Source of the DNA: Mycobacterium sp. ITM-2016-00316
GTDB taxonomy: Bacteria > Actinomycetota > Actinomycetes > Mycobacteriales > Mycobacteriaceae
NCBI RefSeq assembly: GCF_002968335.2
Contig: NZ_CP134398.1
Coordinates: 496,001 to 560,000, forward strand
Reading direction: 5' to 3'
DNA: 64,000 nucleotides
The notes below the pieces were generated by a model that made no database searches, was not told the DNA's origin, and saw nothing but the letters and a program-made list of their open reading frames with translations. The stretch's first letter is position 1. Every line of letters begins with the position of its first letter. Shown here in pieces: positions 33,936 through 42,169 of the stretch. The translations under genes and the position numbers were made by a program.

Positions 33936-36359
33936 TCAGGCGGGCGTGCCCAGCAGGGCCCGCAACATGGACAGCATCTCCGAGCGGGACTCCGCTCCGA
34001 GGCGGCGCCGGATGCGTGCGACGTGATGCTCGACGGTCTTGGCCGAGATGAAAAGTTGGCTGCCGATATCCCGGTAGGGCATACCGAGCAACAGCAACTC
34101 GGCAACCTCGCGCTCGCGGTCCGACAGCCGCGATGACGGCGCCGCCGCCGGGCGTGCGGGGGCGCCGGGCGACGGGACCGCGTCGTCGGGGCCCGCCGGT
34201 CCGTCCGGGGCATCGGCGGTGGTGGACTTCAGGTCCCGTGCCAGTTGCAGCATCACCCCGGACACCCGCGGATCGGGTGTCTGCAATGCGGCCTGACTGG
34301 CCAGCCGGGTGGCATCCCACGTCAGCCCGAACTGCGCGAGCGCGCGCGCCGCCAGCGTCACGTCATCGACGTCGACCTGATGGGCGAGCACCCGCAACCA
34401 CGACCGCCCGGCCGTCGCCAGCGCCCGCGCATAGCTGCTGTCGGCGGCCGCCGCGGTGAGCGCCTGACCGTGCGGAGCGACGGCCTCCGGTGAATTGGCC
34501 AGTATCCCGGCGTGCACCCCGGCCCAGTGCAGCGGCACCGACCACAGCGGGGGGCGGCCCAAGGAGTCGAGCAGCCCGAGCGCGTCGTCGAGCTGTTGTT
34601 GCAGCCGGTCCACCTGACGCAGCCGGGCCGCCGCGACCCACAGCTCGCCCAGCGGCAGCAGTGTGAAGAGGTCCGTCGAATACTCCGCGAGCACTTCCAT
34701 GGCGGCGTACCAGTGCTGCTGCATCGCGCCGGTATCACCGGCGCGGCGCGCGATCGCGGTGCGCAGTGCCGCCGACCAGAGGGCGTCGCGGCGGTGCAAG
34801 GTTGTCGGGTCGACGGCGGCGGCGTCGGTGGCGGCCCGGTTGAGCTGACCGTCCAGCATCCGGGTCCAGCCCAGCAGTAGCCGGTGGCGGTGGGCGGTGA
34901 AGACCTCGCCGTGTCCGGGGGCGGCGCCCGCGGCGCGTCCGATGACGCTGCGGGCGCGCACCGGGTCCCCGCCGTGCAGCGCGGCCAGGGTGACCAGGGC
35001 GGCAGGGCTGTCCGGTGCGACCCGGGTGGACGACCACTCCGCGGTGATCGCCTGGCTCAGCCGGCCGATCGCGGCGGGGAACGGACGATCCAGGGTGTAG
35101 AGCAGACCCTCGGCCAGGCTTCGGGCACCGCGCGCCGTCGAGGTCGGGGGCCCGGTATCCGGTACGTCGAGTGCGGCCCGGGCGGTGGCGACGTCACCGG
35201 TGGCGATCGACACCACGGCCGCTGCCGAACCGATGAACGCATCCGGGTACGGGCCGAGCCAGCGGAACAGGTCGGCCGCAGCCGCGGCGCTGCCGTCATG
35301 CATGGACACACTCGCCGCGATCCGCACCGCCGCGGCCCGCTGCGCGGGGTCGGTGGAGCCGAGCAGCTCGTCGGCCAGGCGCGCGGCCGTCGCGCAGTCA
35401 CCGGTCAGCGCCAGCGCGTCGCCGAGTTCGGTGCTCAGCTGGGTCGAGCCGGCATCGGACGCCGCGCGGTACAGCCGGGCCGCGTACGTGGGATCGTCGC
35501 GGTGTCGCGCCGCCAGGGCGGTCAGCGCGTCGGCGAGCCGGCCGTCCCGCAAACCGTGTTCGGCCATGCCGAGCGCCAGATCGGCTGACAGCGTGCTCAT
35601 GTCGAGCTGTGAATGCAGCAGTGCGATCTCGCTGTCATGGTGGCGCGCCGTGCCGATGATCTCGGCCACCGCCTGATGCAGGGTGCGCCGGAACGCCGGG
35701 TGCTGACCGGGTTCCAGCAGCCCACTGGCCCGGGCGCGATCCACAAGTGCTTGGGCCGCAACGGCGTCCACTCGCAGCGCGGCGGCGATGTCGTCGGGTC
35801 CGAGGCGCGGATCCAGTGAGCACAGCAACAAGGTGTCGAGCACCGGTTGATCGAGGCGGCGCAACCGTTCCACGAGCGCGAACCCGGCCGCGTCGGCCGG
35901 TGCCGCGGCGCCCTCGGCGGCCGCGAGCAGGAACGGTATCCCCGCTGTCGCGGCGAGCAACTCGTCCACCCGCTCGCTACCCGTGAGGTCGGCGGCCACC
36001 CGGGCGCCCAGGGTCACCGCGGGATTCTCCCGGGTCAGCGCCAGCGTCAGCGCACGTAGAGCGCCGTGGTGGGCCAGTGGCTCGGCAGCGACGACGACGG
36101 TGCGGCCCGGCTCGGCGGCCCGCTCGCAGAGCAACTCGAGTTCGTCATCGGCGAGCAGATGGGCGTCATCGACGATCAAGGCCCCGGGGCTGTCGTCGGC
36201 GGGCCGGCCCAGCACCGGCACACCCGCGTCGCGCAGCGCGGTGCGCACCGCGCTGAGCAGCGTCGTCTTGCCTGCCCCGATACCACCGGAGACCAGCACC
36301 TTGACCGGCTCGGAGGGAGCCGCGAGCAACGCCGCGATCGCGCCGGAGTCCGAGCCCAC
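33936..36359 (-). CDS. iniR: LuxR-family ATPase regulator (IniR-like)
   Basis: 807 residues. N-terminal P-loop: VSGGIGAGKTT (Walker A, ~24-33) and ALIVDDAHLL (Walker B). A large helical TPR-like middle has many Ala/Arg repeats. The C-terminal LuxR HTH is LSDREREVAELLLLGMPYRDIGSQLFISAKTVEHHVARIRRRLG. This MalT-like layout (STAND regulator) next to iniBAC matches Rv0339c, which I recall being named IniR, a controller of iniBAC. Start GTG 36359; the Hsp70-like gene stops 6 bases away, so the two are co-transcribed. The direct target may be the motif repeated upstream of the IniB-type genes. Confidence 0.8.
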   Translation of the reverse strand: MGSDSGAIAALLAAPSEPVKVLVSGGIGAGKTTLLSAVRTALRDAGVPVLGRPADDSPGALIVDDAHLLADDELELLCERAAEPGRTVVVAAEPLAHHGALRALTLALTRENPAVTLGARVAADLTGSERVDELLAATAGIPFLLAAAEGAAAPADAAGFALVERLRRLDQPVLDTLLLCSLDPRLGPDDIAAALRVDAVAAQALVDRARASGLLEPGQHPAFRRTLHQAVAEIIGTARHHDSEIALLHSQLDMSTLSADLALGMAEHGLRDGRLADALTALAARHRDDPTYAARLYRAASDAGSTQLSTELGDALALTGDCATAARLADELLGSTDPAQRAAAVRIAASVSMHDGSAAAAADLFRWLGPYPDAFIGSAAAVVSIATGDVATARAALDVPDTGPPTSTARGARSLAEGLLYTLDRPFPAAIGRLSQAITAEWSSTRVAPDSPAALVTLAALHGGDPVRARSVIGRAAGAAPGHGEVFTAHRHRLLLGWTRMLDGQLNRAATDAAAVDPTTLHRRDALWSAALRTAIARRAGDTGAMQQHWYAAMEVLAEYSTDLFTLLPLGELWVAAARLRQVDRLQQQLDDALGLLDSLGRPPLWSVPLHWAGVHAGILANSPEAVAPHGQALTAAAADSSYARALATAGRSWLRVLAHQVDVDDVTLAARALAQFGLTWDATRLASQAALQTPDPRVSGVMLQLARDLKSTTADAPDGPAGPDDAVPSPGAPARPAAAPSSRLSDREREVAELLLLGMPYRDIGSQLFISAKTVEHHVARIRRRLGAESRSEMLSMLRALLGTPA

Positions 36360-36364
36360 GACGA

Positions 36365-38155
36365 CTATCCGCCTTCGATGACGGGCTCCACGGGATCGGG
36401 TTCCGGTATCGGCTCGGGCTCGGGTTCGGGCGGCGGGGCCACCGTGGTGGTCGTGACCGGCGGCTGGGTCGTGGTGGTGACCGGCTTCGTGGTGGTCGTC
36501 GTCGGCGGAGTCGTCGTGGTCGTCGTCGTGGTGGTCGTCGTGGTGGTCGTGGTCGTGGTGGTCGACGACGTCGTCGACGGCGTGGTGGTGGTCGTGGTGG
36601 TCGTCGACGGCGGGGGCGGGGGAACCTCCGAAGTCGTCACGACACCGTCGTCACCAGTGACGGTCACCGTCTGGGGCTCGGTCACCACCGGTTCGCCGGG
36701 CTGCCCGGGTTCGGTGGAGAAGCTCGTGGCCGTCTCGGTGACCGGACCGCTGGGGCTGCTGGTCCCGGTGAGGGTGACGGCGAGACCGCCGACGGCCAGC
36801 AGCGCGGCCGCCGCGGCGGCACCGAAGAGCAGCGGCGGACGTTTGTACCAGGGCAGCGGTTCGGGCTCGGCGGGGTAGTCATCCTCGCCGGGGGCGAAGG
36901 CTATCGGCGGGCGGGCATCGGTAGGGCTTGCGGCATAACCGGTTTCGTAATCGGGGCCCTGGTAGGGGACTGGCTCCCCGGTCGGTGCGTCGTCATCCTG
37001 AGACCACGCCAGCCCGCCGGGGGCCTCCGCGCCGGCGGCTGCGGCACCGGCTGCGGCGCCGGCCCAGCCCATCGTCGGCGCCATCCCGGTGGGTGCGGAA
37101 TCCGGGCTCGCGGCCGGGGCCAGGCCCGTCGCCGCGCCGGCCTCGGAGGCGAGGTCGGCGACCAGGGAGGCGCCGGCGGCCGCGAGGGTGACGGACTGCG
37201 GGGCGGTGACCACCGGAACCTGGAGGCGCTCGGAAAGTCGTTGTGTGACAAGCGGAATGGCGGCACCGCCGCCGACCGTCGCGACCGCGCTCAACCGGCC
37301 GGGCGCAATGCCGCTGCGCTGCAACAGTTCTTCGATGGCGGCCAACAGCCCGCCCAGCGGTGGGTCGATGAGCTGGTCGAGCTCGGCGCGGGTGACCCGC
37401 ACATCGGCGCTGTAGCCGGGAAGTTCGGCGGGTATCACGGTGGCGGTGTCGGCGGACAGCCGTTCCTTGGCCCGGCGGCACTCATCGCGCAGCCGTCCCA
37501 GTGACCCGACGGCGGCGGTGCCGGCCGGGTCGGCGTCGCCGGCGTCGGCGATACCGGCGATGACATGGTTGAGCAGCGCCTGATCGATCTGTTCTCCGGA
37601 GAAATCGGCGTACCGCAGGGTCGCACCGATCGGCGCGAGCTGCGCGCCGGCGTCGGCCAGCGTGACGCTGGTGCCGGTGCCGCCGAGATCGACGAGGGCG
37701 ACGACGCCCTGGGCAGGCAGGCTGGCGCGCAGACCGGCCAGTGCGGCCACCGAATCCGGCACCACCGCCGCGGCGGCCAGTCCGGGCTTGTTACGCAGCG
37801 CGGTCTGCAGGGCGGCCACCACCGCGGGCGCCCAGTGCGCGGGCAACGCAATGGTGATGGGGTTGCCGCCACCGACGGTGTGCGCCATGGCATCGAGCGC
37901 CTCGGCGAGGACCTGATCGCCGCGGTGCGAGGAGCCGTCGGAGGCCACCAGCGGCACCGGGTCTCCGACGCGGTCCACGAAACCGCCGAGCACCAGGCCG
38001 GGCTGGCCCAGGTTGGGGTTCTCGCTGGGGACGCCGACCTCGGGCGCGCGATCACTGAACAGGGTCAGCACCGAGCGGCGCGTGACCGGTGGCCGCCCGT
38101 CGCGGGCCGCCACCAGATTGGTCATCCCGACGGACAACCCGAGCGAGTCGCTCAT
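36365..38155 (-). CDS. Hsp70-like ATPase-fold membrane protein with poly-threonine C-terminus
   Basis: 596 residues from ATG 38155 (GAGGAGG ahead). Residues 1-~350 form an Hsp70/actin-type nucleotide fold: LGLSVGMTNLVAARDG, VVALVDLGGTGTSVTLADAG (phosphate-2 loop) and VATVGGGAAIPLVTQRL. A Gly/Ala-rich linker, one helix (~443-466, LLFGAAAAAALLAVGGLAVTL) and an outside tail follow: Pro/Ser, then ~40 near-continuous Thr (~515-558), then Pro/Glu repeats. No substrate-binding domain of DnaK is seen. The Thr tract is a good O-mannosylation target in mycobacteria. The gene heads an operon with the IniR-like regulator, divergent from the IniB-like genes. Confidence 0.8.
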   Translation of the reverse strand: MSDSLGLSVGMTNLVAARDGRPPVTRRSVLTLFSDRAPEVGVPSENPNLGQPGLVLGGFVDRVGDPVPLVASDGSSHRGDQVLAEALDAMAHTVGGGNPITIALPAHWAPAVVAALQTALRNKPGLAAAAVVPDSVAALAGLRASLPAQGVVALVDLGGTGTSVTLADAGAQLAPIGATLRYADFSGEQIDQALLNHVIAGIADAGDADPAGTAAVGSLGRLRDECRRAKERLSADTATVIPAELPGYSADVRVTRAELDQLIDPPLGGLLAAIEELLQRSGIAPGRLSAVATVGGGAAIPLVTQRLSERLQVPVVTAPQSVTLAAAGASLVADLASEAGAATGLAPAASPDSAPTGMAPTMGWAGAAAGAAAAGAEAPGGLAWSQDDDAPTGEPVPYQGPDYETGYAASPTDARPPIAFAPGEDDYPAEPEPLPWYKRPPLLFGAAAAAALLAVGGLAVTLTGTSSPSGPVTETATSFSTEPGQPGEPVVTEPQTVTVTGDDGVVTTSEVPPPPPSTTTTTTTTPSTTSSTTTTTTTTTTTTTTTTTTPPTTTTTKPVTTTTQPPVTTTTVAPPPEPEPEPIPEPDPVEPVIEGG

Positions 38156-38279
38156 GCGGCCTCCTCGCAGGCTCGGACGCCGCATGTGTGCCCGATGATT
38201 CGCTCGCAAGCGTCGCTCATGCAATCTCCTTAGACAAACACTCACCTTAACGGCTGGGATACCCGGCCAGCGGGATTCC

Positions 38280-38322
38280 CCCTAACGTGTCGGAACCCCT
38301 AATGGGCAATCCCCTAATGGGT
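38280..38322. promoter_or_regulatory. Three CCCCTAAyG(GG) motifs upstream of the first IniB-type gene
   Basis: CCCCTAACG (38280-38288), CCCCTAATGGG (38297-38307) and CCCCTAATGGG (38312-38322), spaced 17 and 15 bases. The same motif recurs at 39062-39080 before iniB. The sites sit between the divergent Hsp70-like and Rv0340-like genes. Confidence 0.65.
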
Positions 38323-38430
38323 GCCCGCGGCGGCTGGGTTCAACACCGATCTCACCGGCGCCCCCCGTCGATAACATCGGTGCACAGGCTTCAGATGTAA
38401 CTCCAGGAAAGATGGGGCGGGGACCAACTC

Positions 38431-38940
38431 ATGGCCAACTCACTGCTCGACTTCGTGATGTCGCTGGTGCGGGACTCCGACGCTGCGGCACGCTACGCCG
38501 CTGATCCCGCGGCGGCCATCGCCGGAGCCGGCCTGCCCGATGTCACCACTGCCGATGTGGACCAGTTGATCCCGGTCGTCGCCGAATCGCTCTCGTCGGC
38601 GGCGCCCGGCCTGGACGCCACCAGTTGGGCCGGCACCTTGCCCGCGGTCGATGCCAACGTCTGGACCAGTGGGGCCGCCACCGCGGCCTTCGATGCGTTC
38701 GGTATCGACGATTCGGTGCCGGTGATCGGCCTGGACGATGTGGCCGGCCTGGATGACCTGCCCGTCCACGACGTGTCGACGATCACGGACGACGGCCTCG
38801 GCGTGATCCAGGGCCTCGACGATGAGTACGCCGACATCCCGGTCAACACGGTGGTCGAGGACATCCCGGTGCACGACGGCATCCTCGACCACGAATGGAG
38901 CGCCGCCCCGGACGCGTCCGGTTTCGACGTCTTCGACTGA
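38431..38940 (+). CDS. IniB-type N-terminal-domain protein (Rv0340-like)
   Basis: 169 residues. N-terminus MANSLLDFVMSLVRDSDAAARYAADPAAAIAGAGLPDVTTADVDQLIPVVAESL shares its helical segment with IniB (xLLDxxxxLxRxxxxAxxxxADPxxAxxxAGLP). The rest is acidic, Asp/Val-rich (DDVAGLDDLPVHDVSTITDDGLG), with no Cys and no signal peptide. The matching M. tuberculosis gene beside iniB is Rv0340. Function unknown; the location suggests cell-wall stress. A terminator follows, and iniB has its own upstream region. Confidence 0.8.
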   Translation: MANSLLDFVMSLVRDSDAAARYAADPAAAIAGAGLPDVTTADVDQLIPVVAESLSSAAPGLDATSWAGTLPAVDANVWTSGAATAAFDAFGIDDSVPVIGLDDVAGLDDLPVHDVSTITDDGLGVIQGLDDEYADIPVNTVVEDIPVHDGILDHEWSAAPDASGFDVFD

Positions 38941-38955
38941 CCACGCTCGACCCGG

Positions 38956-38998
38956 AGCCCGCTCAGCTGCGTATTTCTCGCGGCGGGGCGGGCTTTTT
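38956..38998 (+). terminator. Probable rho-independent terminator after the Rv0340-like gene
   Basis: AGCCCGC (38956-38962) pairs with GCGGGCT (38988-38994), followed by TTTTT. The 25-base loop is long but contains a partial inner stem. Confidence 0.6.
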
Positions 38999-39061
38999 GG
39001 TGTGTCGGCGACCCCACCCCGGCACCACTTCCCGGGTCGCTGCGCTCCTGCCCTCCGCGAC

Positions 39062-39080
39062 CCCCTAATCCCCTAATGGG
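39062..39080. promoter_or_regulatory. CCCCTAAT motif pair upstream of iniB
   Basis: CCCCTAATC (39062-39070) and CCCCTAATGGG (39070-39080), about 160-175 bases before the iniB start. It is the same word as the triplet before the Rv0340-like gene and is not seen elsewhere in the window except at these two promoters. Confidence 0.65.
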
Positions 39081-39237
39081 GGCACCCCCCAAGCCCCGGT
39101 ATGGGGGTGGTGGAGGAGGGGATTCCGCCCCGTTTCCGCGGCGTCGCCGCGCTCATAACGTTGTCCTCAGTTCGCCGGACCACCCAGCGACAGGAACGCA
39201 CGAACATCCTGACCCCAGAATCGAGAAAGGCACTTCA

Positions 39238-40209
39238 ATGACCACCATCATCGACTACATCCTCGACCTCTTCCGTAGCCCCGACCTGGCCGGTGCCTTC
39301 GTTGCCGACCCGGAGCAGGCCCTGCGCGATGCCGGTCTGCCCAACGTCACCGCCGCCCAGCTGTCCGCCGTCGCGGCCACCGCCGCCCCGGCCGGGGTTG
39401 CCCTCGGCGGCGGGGACCCGGTCCTCGGCCTGCAGCGCGCGGTCGCCGATCACCACAGCCTGGCCAACTCCTTCGCGCCGATGTACGCCCCGCAGCGGAC
39501 CTTCGCCCCGGAAACCGACATCGCCAGCCACAACCGGACCAACGCCGAGTTCCTGAGCCCGGATCAGAGCTCAGGAGCCAACTCGCAGGTCGGCGGATTC
39601 AACCTCGGCTTCGGTGACATCACCTTCGGCAACAAGACCTCCAACACCGCCACCGACGGCGGGGTCGTGGTCGACGGAGACAACGCCGGAACCGTCACCA
39701 CCGGCAACGGCAACGTGGTCGGCGACGAGAACATCACCGGCGAGGACATCGTGGTCGGCGACGAGAACGTCACCGGTGACAGCAATGTGGTCGGCGACGA
39801 CAACGTCACGGACAACACCAAGGTCGACGTCGAAACCGGCAACCACTCACCGGTGATCATCGGCGACGAGAACGAGGTGGAGGACAACTCCCAGATCGCC
39901 GGCGACGACATCATCTCCGACAACGACGGCCCCGTGCTCAACGACGTCGACACCAGCGGTGGCAACGGCGGGGGCTCGGTGGCCGGTGGCGGCCTCATCG
40001 GCGGTGGGCACTCCAGCGGCGGCGACGCCGGTAACGGCGGAGGTATCACCATCATCGACAACTCCGGCTCCCTGGACGCCAGCGATGACGACAGCGTGGT
40101 CACCACCGTCGTGGACACCGATATCGACAACTCGGTGGACAACTCCGTCAACAACACCCTCGACGTGGACAACACCATCGAGACCAACGTCGACGCCGGA
40201 CTCTTCTAG
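39238..40209 (+). CDS. iniB: IniB-like repetitive acidic protein
   Basis: 323 residues. N-terminus MTTIIDYILDLFRSPDLAGAFVADPEQALRDAGLPN is the IniB helical domain. The rest is a repetitive Asp/Asn/Gly/Val/Thr region with units such as VVGDENVTGDSNVVGDDNVTD and IDNSVDNSVNNTLDVDNTIE, resembling a beta-solenoid or surface-repeat protein. ATG 39238 follows GAGAAAGG. There is no classical signal peptide. It is the first gene of iniB-iniA-iniC, induced in mycobacteria by cell-wall inhibitors such as isoniazid and ethambutol. Its C-terminal repeats are acidic, unlike the Gly/Ala-rich M. tuberculosis IniB I recall. Confidence 0.85.
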   Translation: MTTIIDYILDLFRSPDLAGAFVADPEQALRDAGLPNVTAAQLSAVAATAAPAGVALGGGDPVLGLQRAVADHHSLANSFAPMYAPQRTFAPETDIASHNRTNAEFLSPDQSSGANSQVGGFNLGFGDITFGNKTSNTATDGGVVVDGDNAGTVTTGNGNVVGDENITGEDIVVGDENVTGDSNVVGDDNVTDNTKVDVETGNHSPVIIGDENEVEDNSQIAGDDIISDNDGPVLNDVDTSGGNGGGSVAGGGLIGGGHSSGGDAGNGGGITIIDNSGSLDASDDDSVVTTVVDTDIDNSVDNSVNNTLDVDNTIETNVDAGLF

Positions 40210-40287
40210 CAAGACCCGCCTGGCGGGGACCGCTTCCCGGTCCCCGCCAGTCGGCGCGCCTACGGTGGACAGCCAGGAGAGGACGAG

Positions 40288-42129
40288 ATGACGCAACCGA
40301 AGTCCGGACCTGATGCGCCGGCACGACCTGTCAAGGTGATCGTCGAACTCATCGACCACACCACCAAGATCGCCGGTCTGTACGACCGCGCCGACCTGGC
40401 GGAACGGCTGCGCATCGCCAAGGAGCGGATCACCGATCCGCAGATCCGGGTGGTCATCGCCGGTCAGCTCAAGCAGGGCAAGAGCCAACTGCTCAACTCG
40501 CTGCTGAACATCCCGGTGGCCCGGGTCGGTGACGACGAGAGCACCGTGCTGGCCACCGTGGTCTACTACGCCGAGACACCGACCGCACGCCTGGTGGTGG
40601 TGACTCCCGACGGTGCCGATGCCGAGTTCGTCGACATCGACATGGCGGAGTTGAAGAACGATCTGCGCCGGGCACCGGCCGCGCAGGGGCGCGAGGTGCT
40701 CCGGGTCGAGGTCGGCGTGCCCAGCCAGATGCTGAAGAACGGCCTGGCGTTCGTGGACACCCCCGGCGTCGGCGGGCACGGCCAGCCCCATCTGTCGGCG
40801 ACGCTGGGTCTGTTGCCGGACGCCGATGCTGTGCTGATGATCAGCGACACCAGCCAGGAATTCACCGAACCGGAGCTGACGTTCATCCGGCAGGCCGTCG
40901 AAATCTGCCCGACCGCAACGATTGTGGCCACCAAGACCGATCTGTACCCGCACTGGCGCGATATCGTCGCCGCCAATCAGGCGCACCTGCGCCGCGCCGC
41001 GATCAGCACCCCGGTGATCCCGGCGAGTTCGGTGCTGCGCAGCCACGCCGTGAGCCTGAACGACAAAGAGCTCAACGAGGAGTCCAACTTCCCGGCCATC
41101 ATCAAGTTCCTGTCCGAGAAGGTGATGTCACGGGAGAACGACCGGATCCGTGACCACGTTCTCGGCGAGATCCGTTCCGCCGCAGAGCATCTGACGCTCA
41201 CCGTGCACAGCGAGCTGTCGGTGCTCAACGATCCGGCCGCCCGTGAGCGGCTCACCGCGGATCTGGAACGGCGCAAGGAGGAAGCCCAGGACGCGTTGCA
41301 GCAGACCGCGCTGTGGCAGCAGACCCTCAATGACGGCATCGCCGACCTGACCGCCGATGTCGATCACGATCTGCGCAACCGGTTCCGGCTCATCACCGCC
41401 CACACCGAGAAGGTGATCGACGGCTGCGACCCCACCCAGCACTGGGCCGAGATCGGCACCGAACTGGAGACCTCCGTCGCCACCGCCGTCGGCGACAACT
41501 TCGTCTGGGCCTACCAGCGGGCCGAGGCCCTGGCGGCCGAGGTCGCCCGGCTGTTCACCGAAGCGGGCCTGGACGTCGTCGAACTGCCCGAGGTCAGCGC
41601 CCGCGACATGGGCGCCGGTTTCGGCGAGTTCAAATCGGTGTCCAGGCTGGAGGCCAAACCGATCAAGGCCGGCCACAAGGTGGTCACCGGCATGCGCGGT
41701 TCCTACGGCGGCATCCTGATGTTCGGCATGCTCACCTCGTTCGCCGGGCTGGGCATGTTCAACCCGTTGTCGCTGGGGGCGGGATTCCTGTTGGGCCGCA
41801 AGGCCTACAAGGAGGACATGGAAAACCGGATGCTGCGCGTGCGCAACGAGGCGAAGACCAACGCGCGCCGGTTCGTCGACGACATCGCCTTCATCGTGAA
41901 CAAGGAGTCCCGGGACCGGTTGCGCGCGGTGCAGCGGCAGCTGCGCGACCACTACCGCGGTATCGCCAACCAGACCAGCCGCTCGCTCAACGAGTCGCTG
42001 CAAGCCACCCTCGCGTCGGCGAAAATGGAAGAGGACCAGCGCAACACCCGGATCAAGGAGCTCGAACGCCAGCTCAACATCCTCAAGCAGGTCGTCGACA
42101 ACGTCGACAAACTCGTTGCCCCCGGTTGA
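40288..42129 (+). CDS. iniA: Dynamin-like GTPase IniA
   Basis: 613 residues. G1 GQLKQGKS (59-66), G3 DTPGVGGHG (~157), G4 TKTD (~214). A long helical stalk follows, with a membrane-binding hydrophobic paddle (~471-503, GSYGGILMFGMLTSFAGLGMFNP) and a C-terminal heptad-rich tail (EDQRNTRIKELERQLNILKQVVDNVDKL). IniA of M. smegmatis is a bacterial dynamin-like protein that acts on membranes, and ini induction gives some tolerance to cell-wall drugs. Start ATG 40288, 78 bases after iniB, pairs with iniC downstream. Confidence 0.93.
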   Translation: MTQPKSGPDAPARPVKVIVELIDHTTKIAGLYDRADLAERLRIAKERITDPQIRVVIAGQLKQGKSQLLNSLLNIPVARVGDDESTVLATVVYYAETPTARLVVVTPDGADAEFVDIDMAELKNDLRRAPAAQGREVLRVEVGVPSQMLKNGLAFVDTPGVGGHGQPHLSATLGLLPDADAVLMISDTSQEFTEPELTFIRQAVEICPTATIVATKTDLYPHWRDIVAANQAHLRRAAISTPVIPASSVLRSHAVSLNDKELNEESNFPAIIKFLSEKVMSRENDRIRDHVLGEIRSAAEHLTLTVHSELSVLNDPAARERLTADLERRKEEAQDALQQTALWQQTLNDGIADLTADVDHDLRNRFRLITAHTEKVIDGCDPTQHWAEIGTELETSVATAVGDNFVWAYQRAEALAAEVARLFTEAGLDVVELPEVSARDMGAGFGEFKSVSRLEAKPIKAGHKVVTGMRGSYGGILMFGMLTSFAGLGMFNPLSLGAGFLLGRKAYKEDMENRMLRVRNEAKTNARRFVDDIAFIVNKESRDRLRAVQRQLRDHYRGIANQTSRSLNESLQATLASAKMEEDQRNTRIKELERQLNILKQVVDNVDKLVAPG

Positions 42130-42169
42130 TTCCCCTTCGCTTCGCTCGCCCCTTTAAGCTGGGCCGGTC

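Noticed and set aside
36066..36878. Plus-strand frame encoding a long poly-valine stretch
   Set aside because: It is the complement of the threonine tract of the Hsp70-like gene; no ribosome-binding site or family match.
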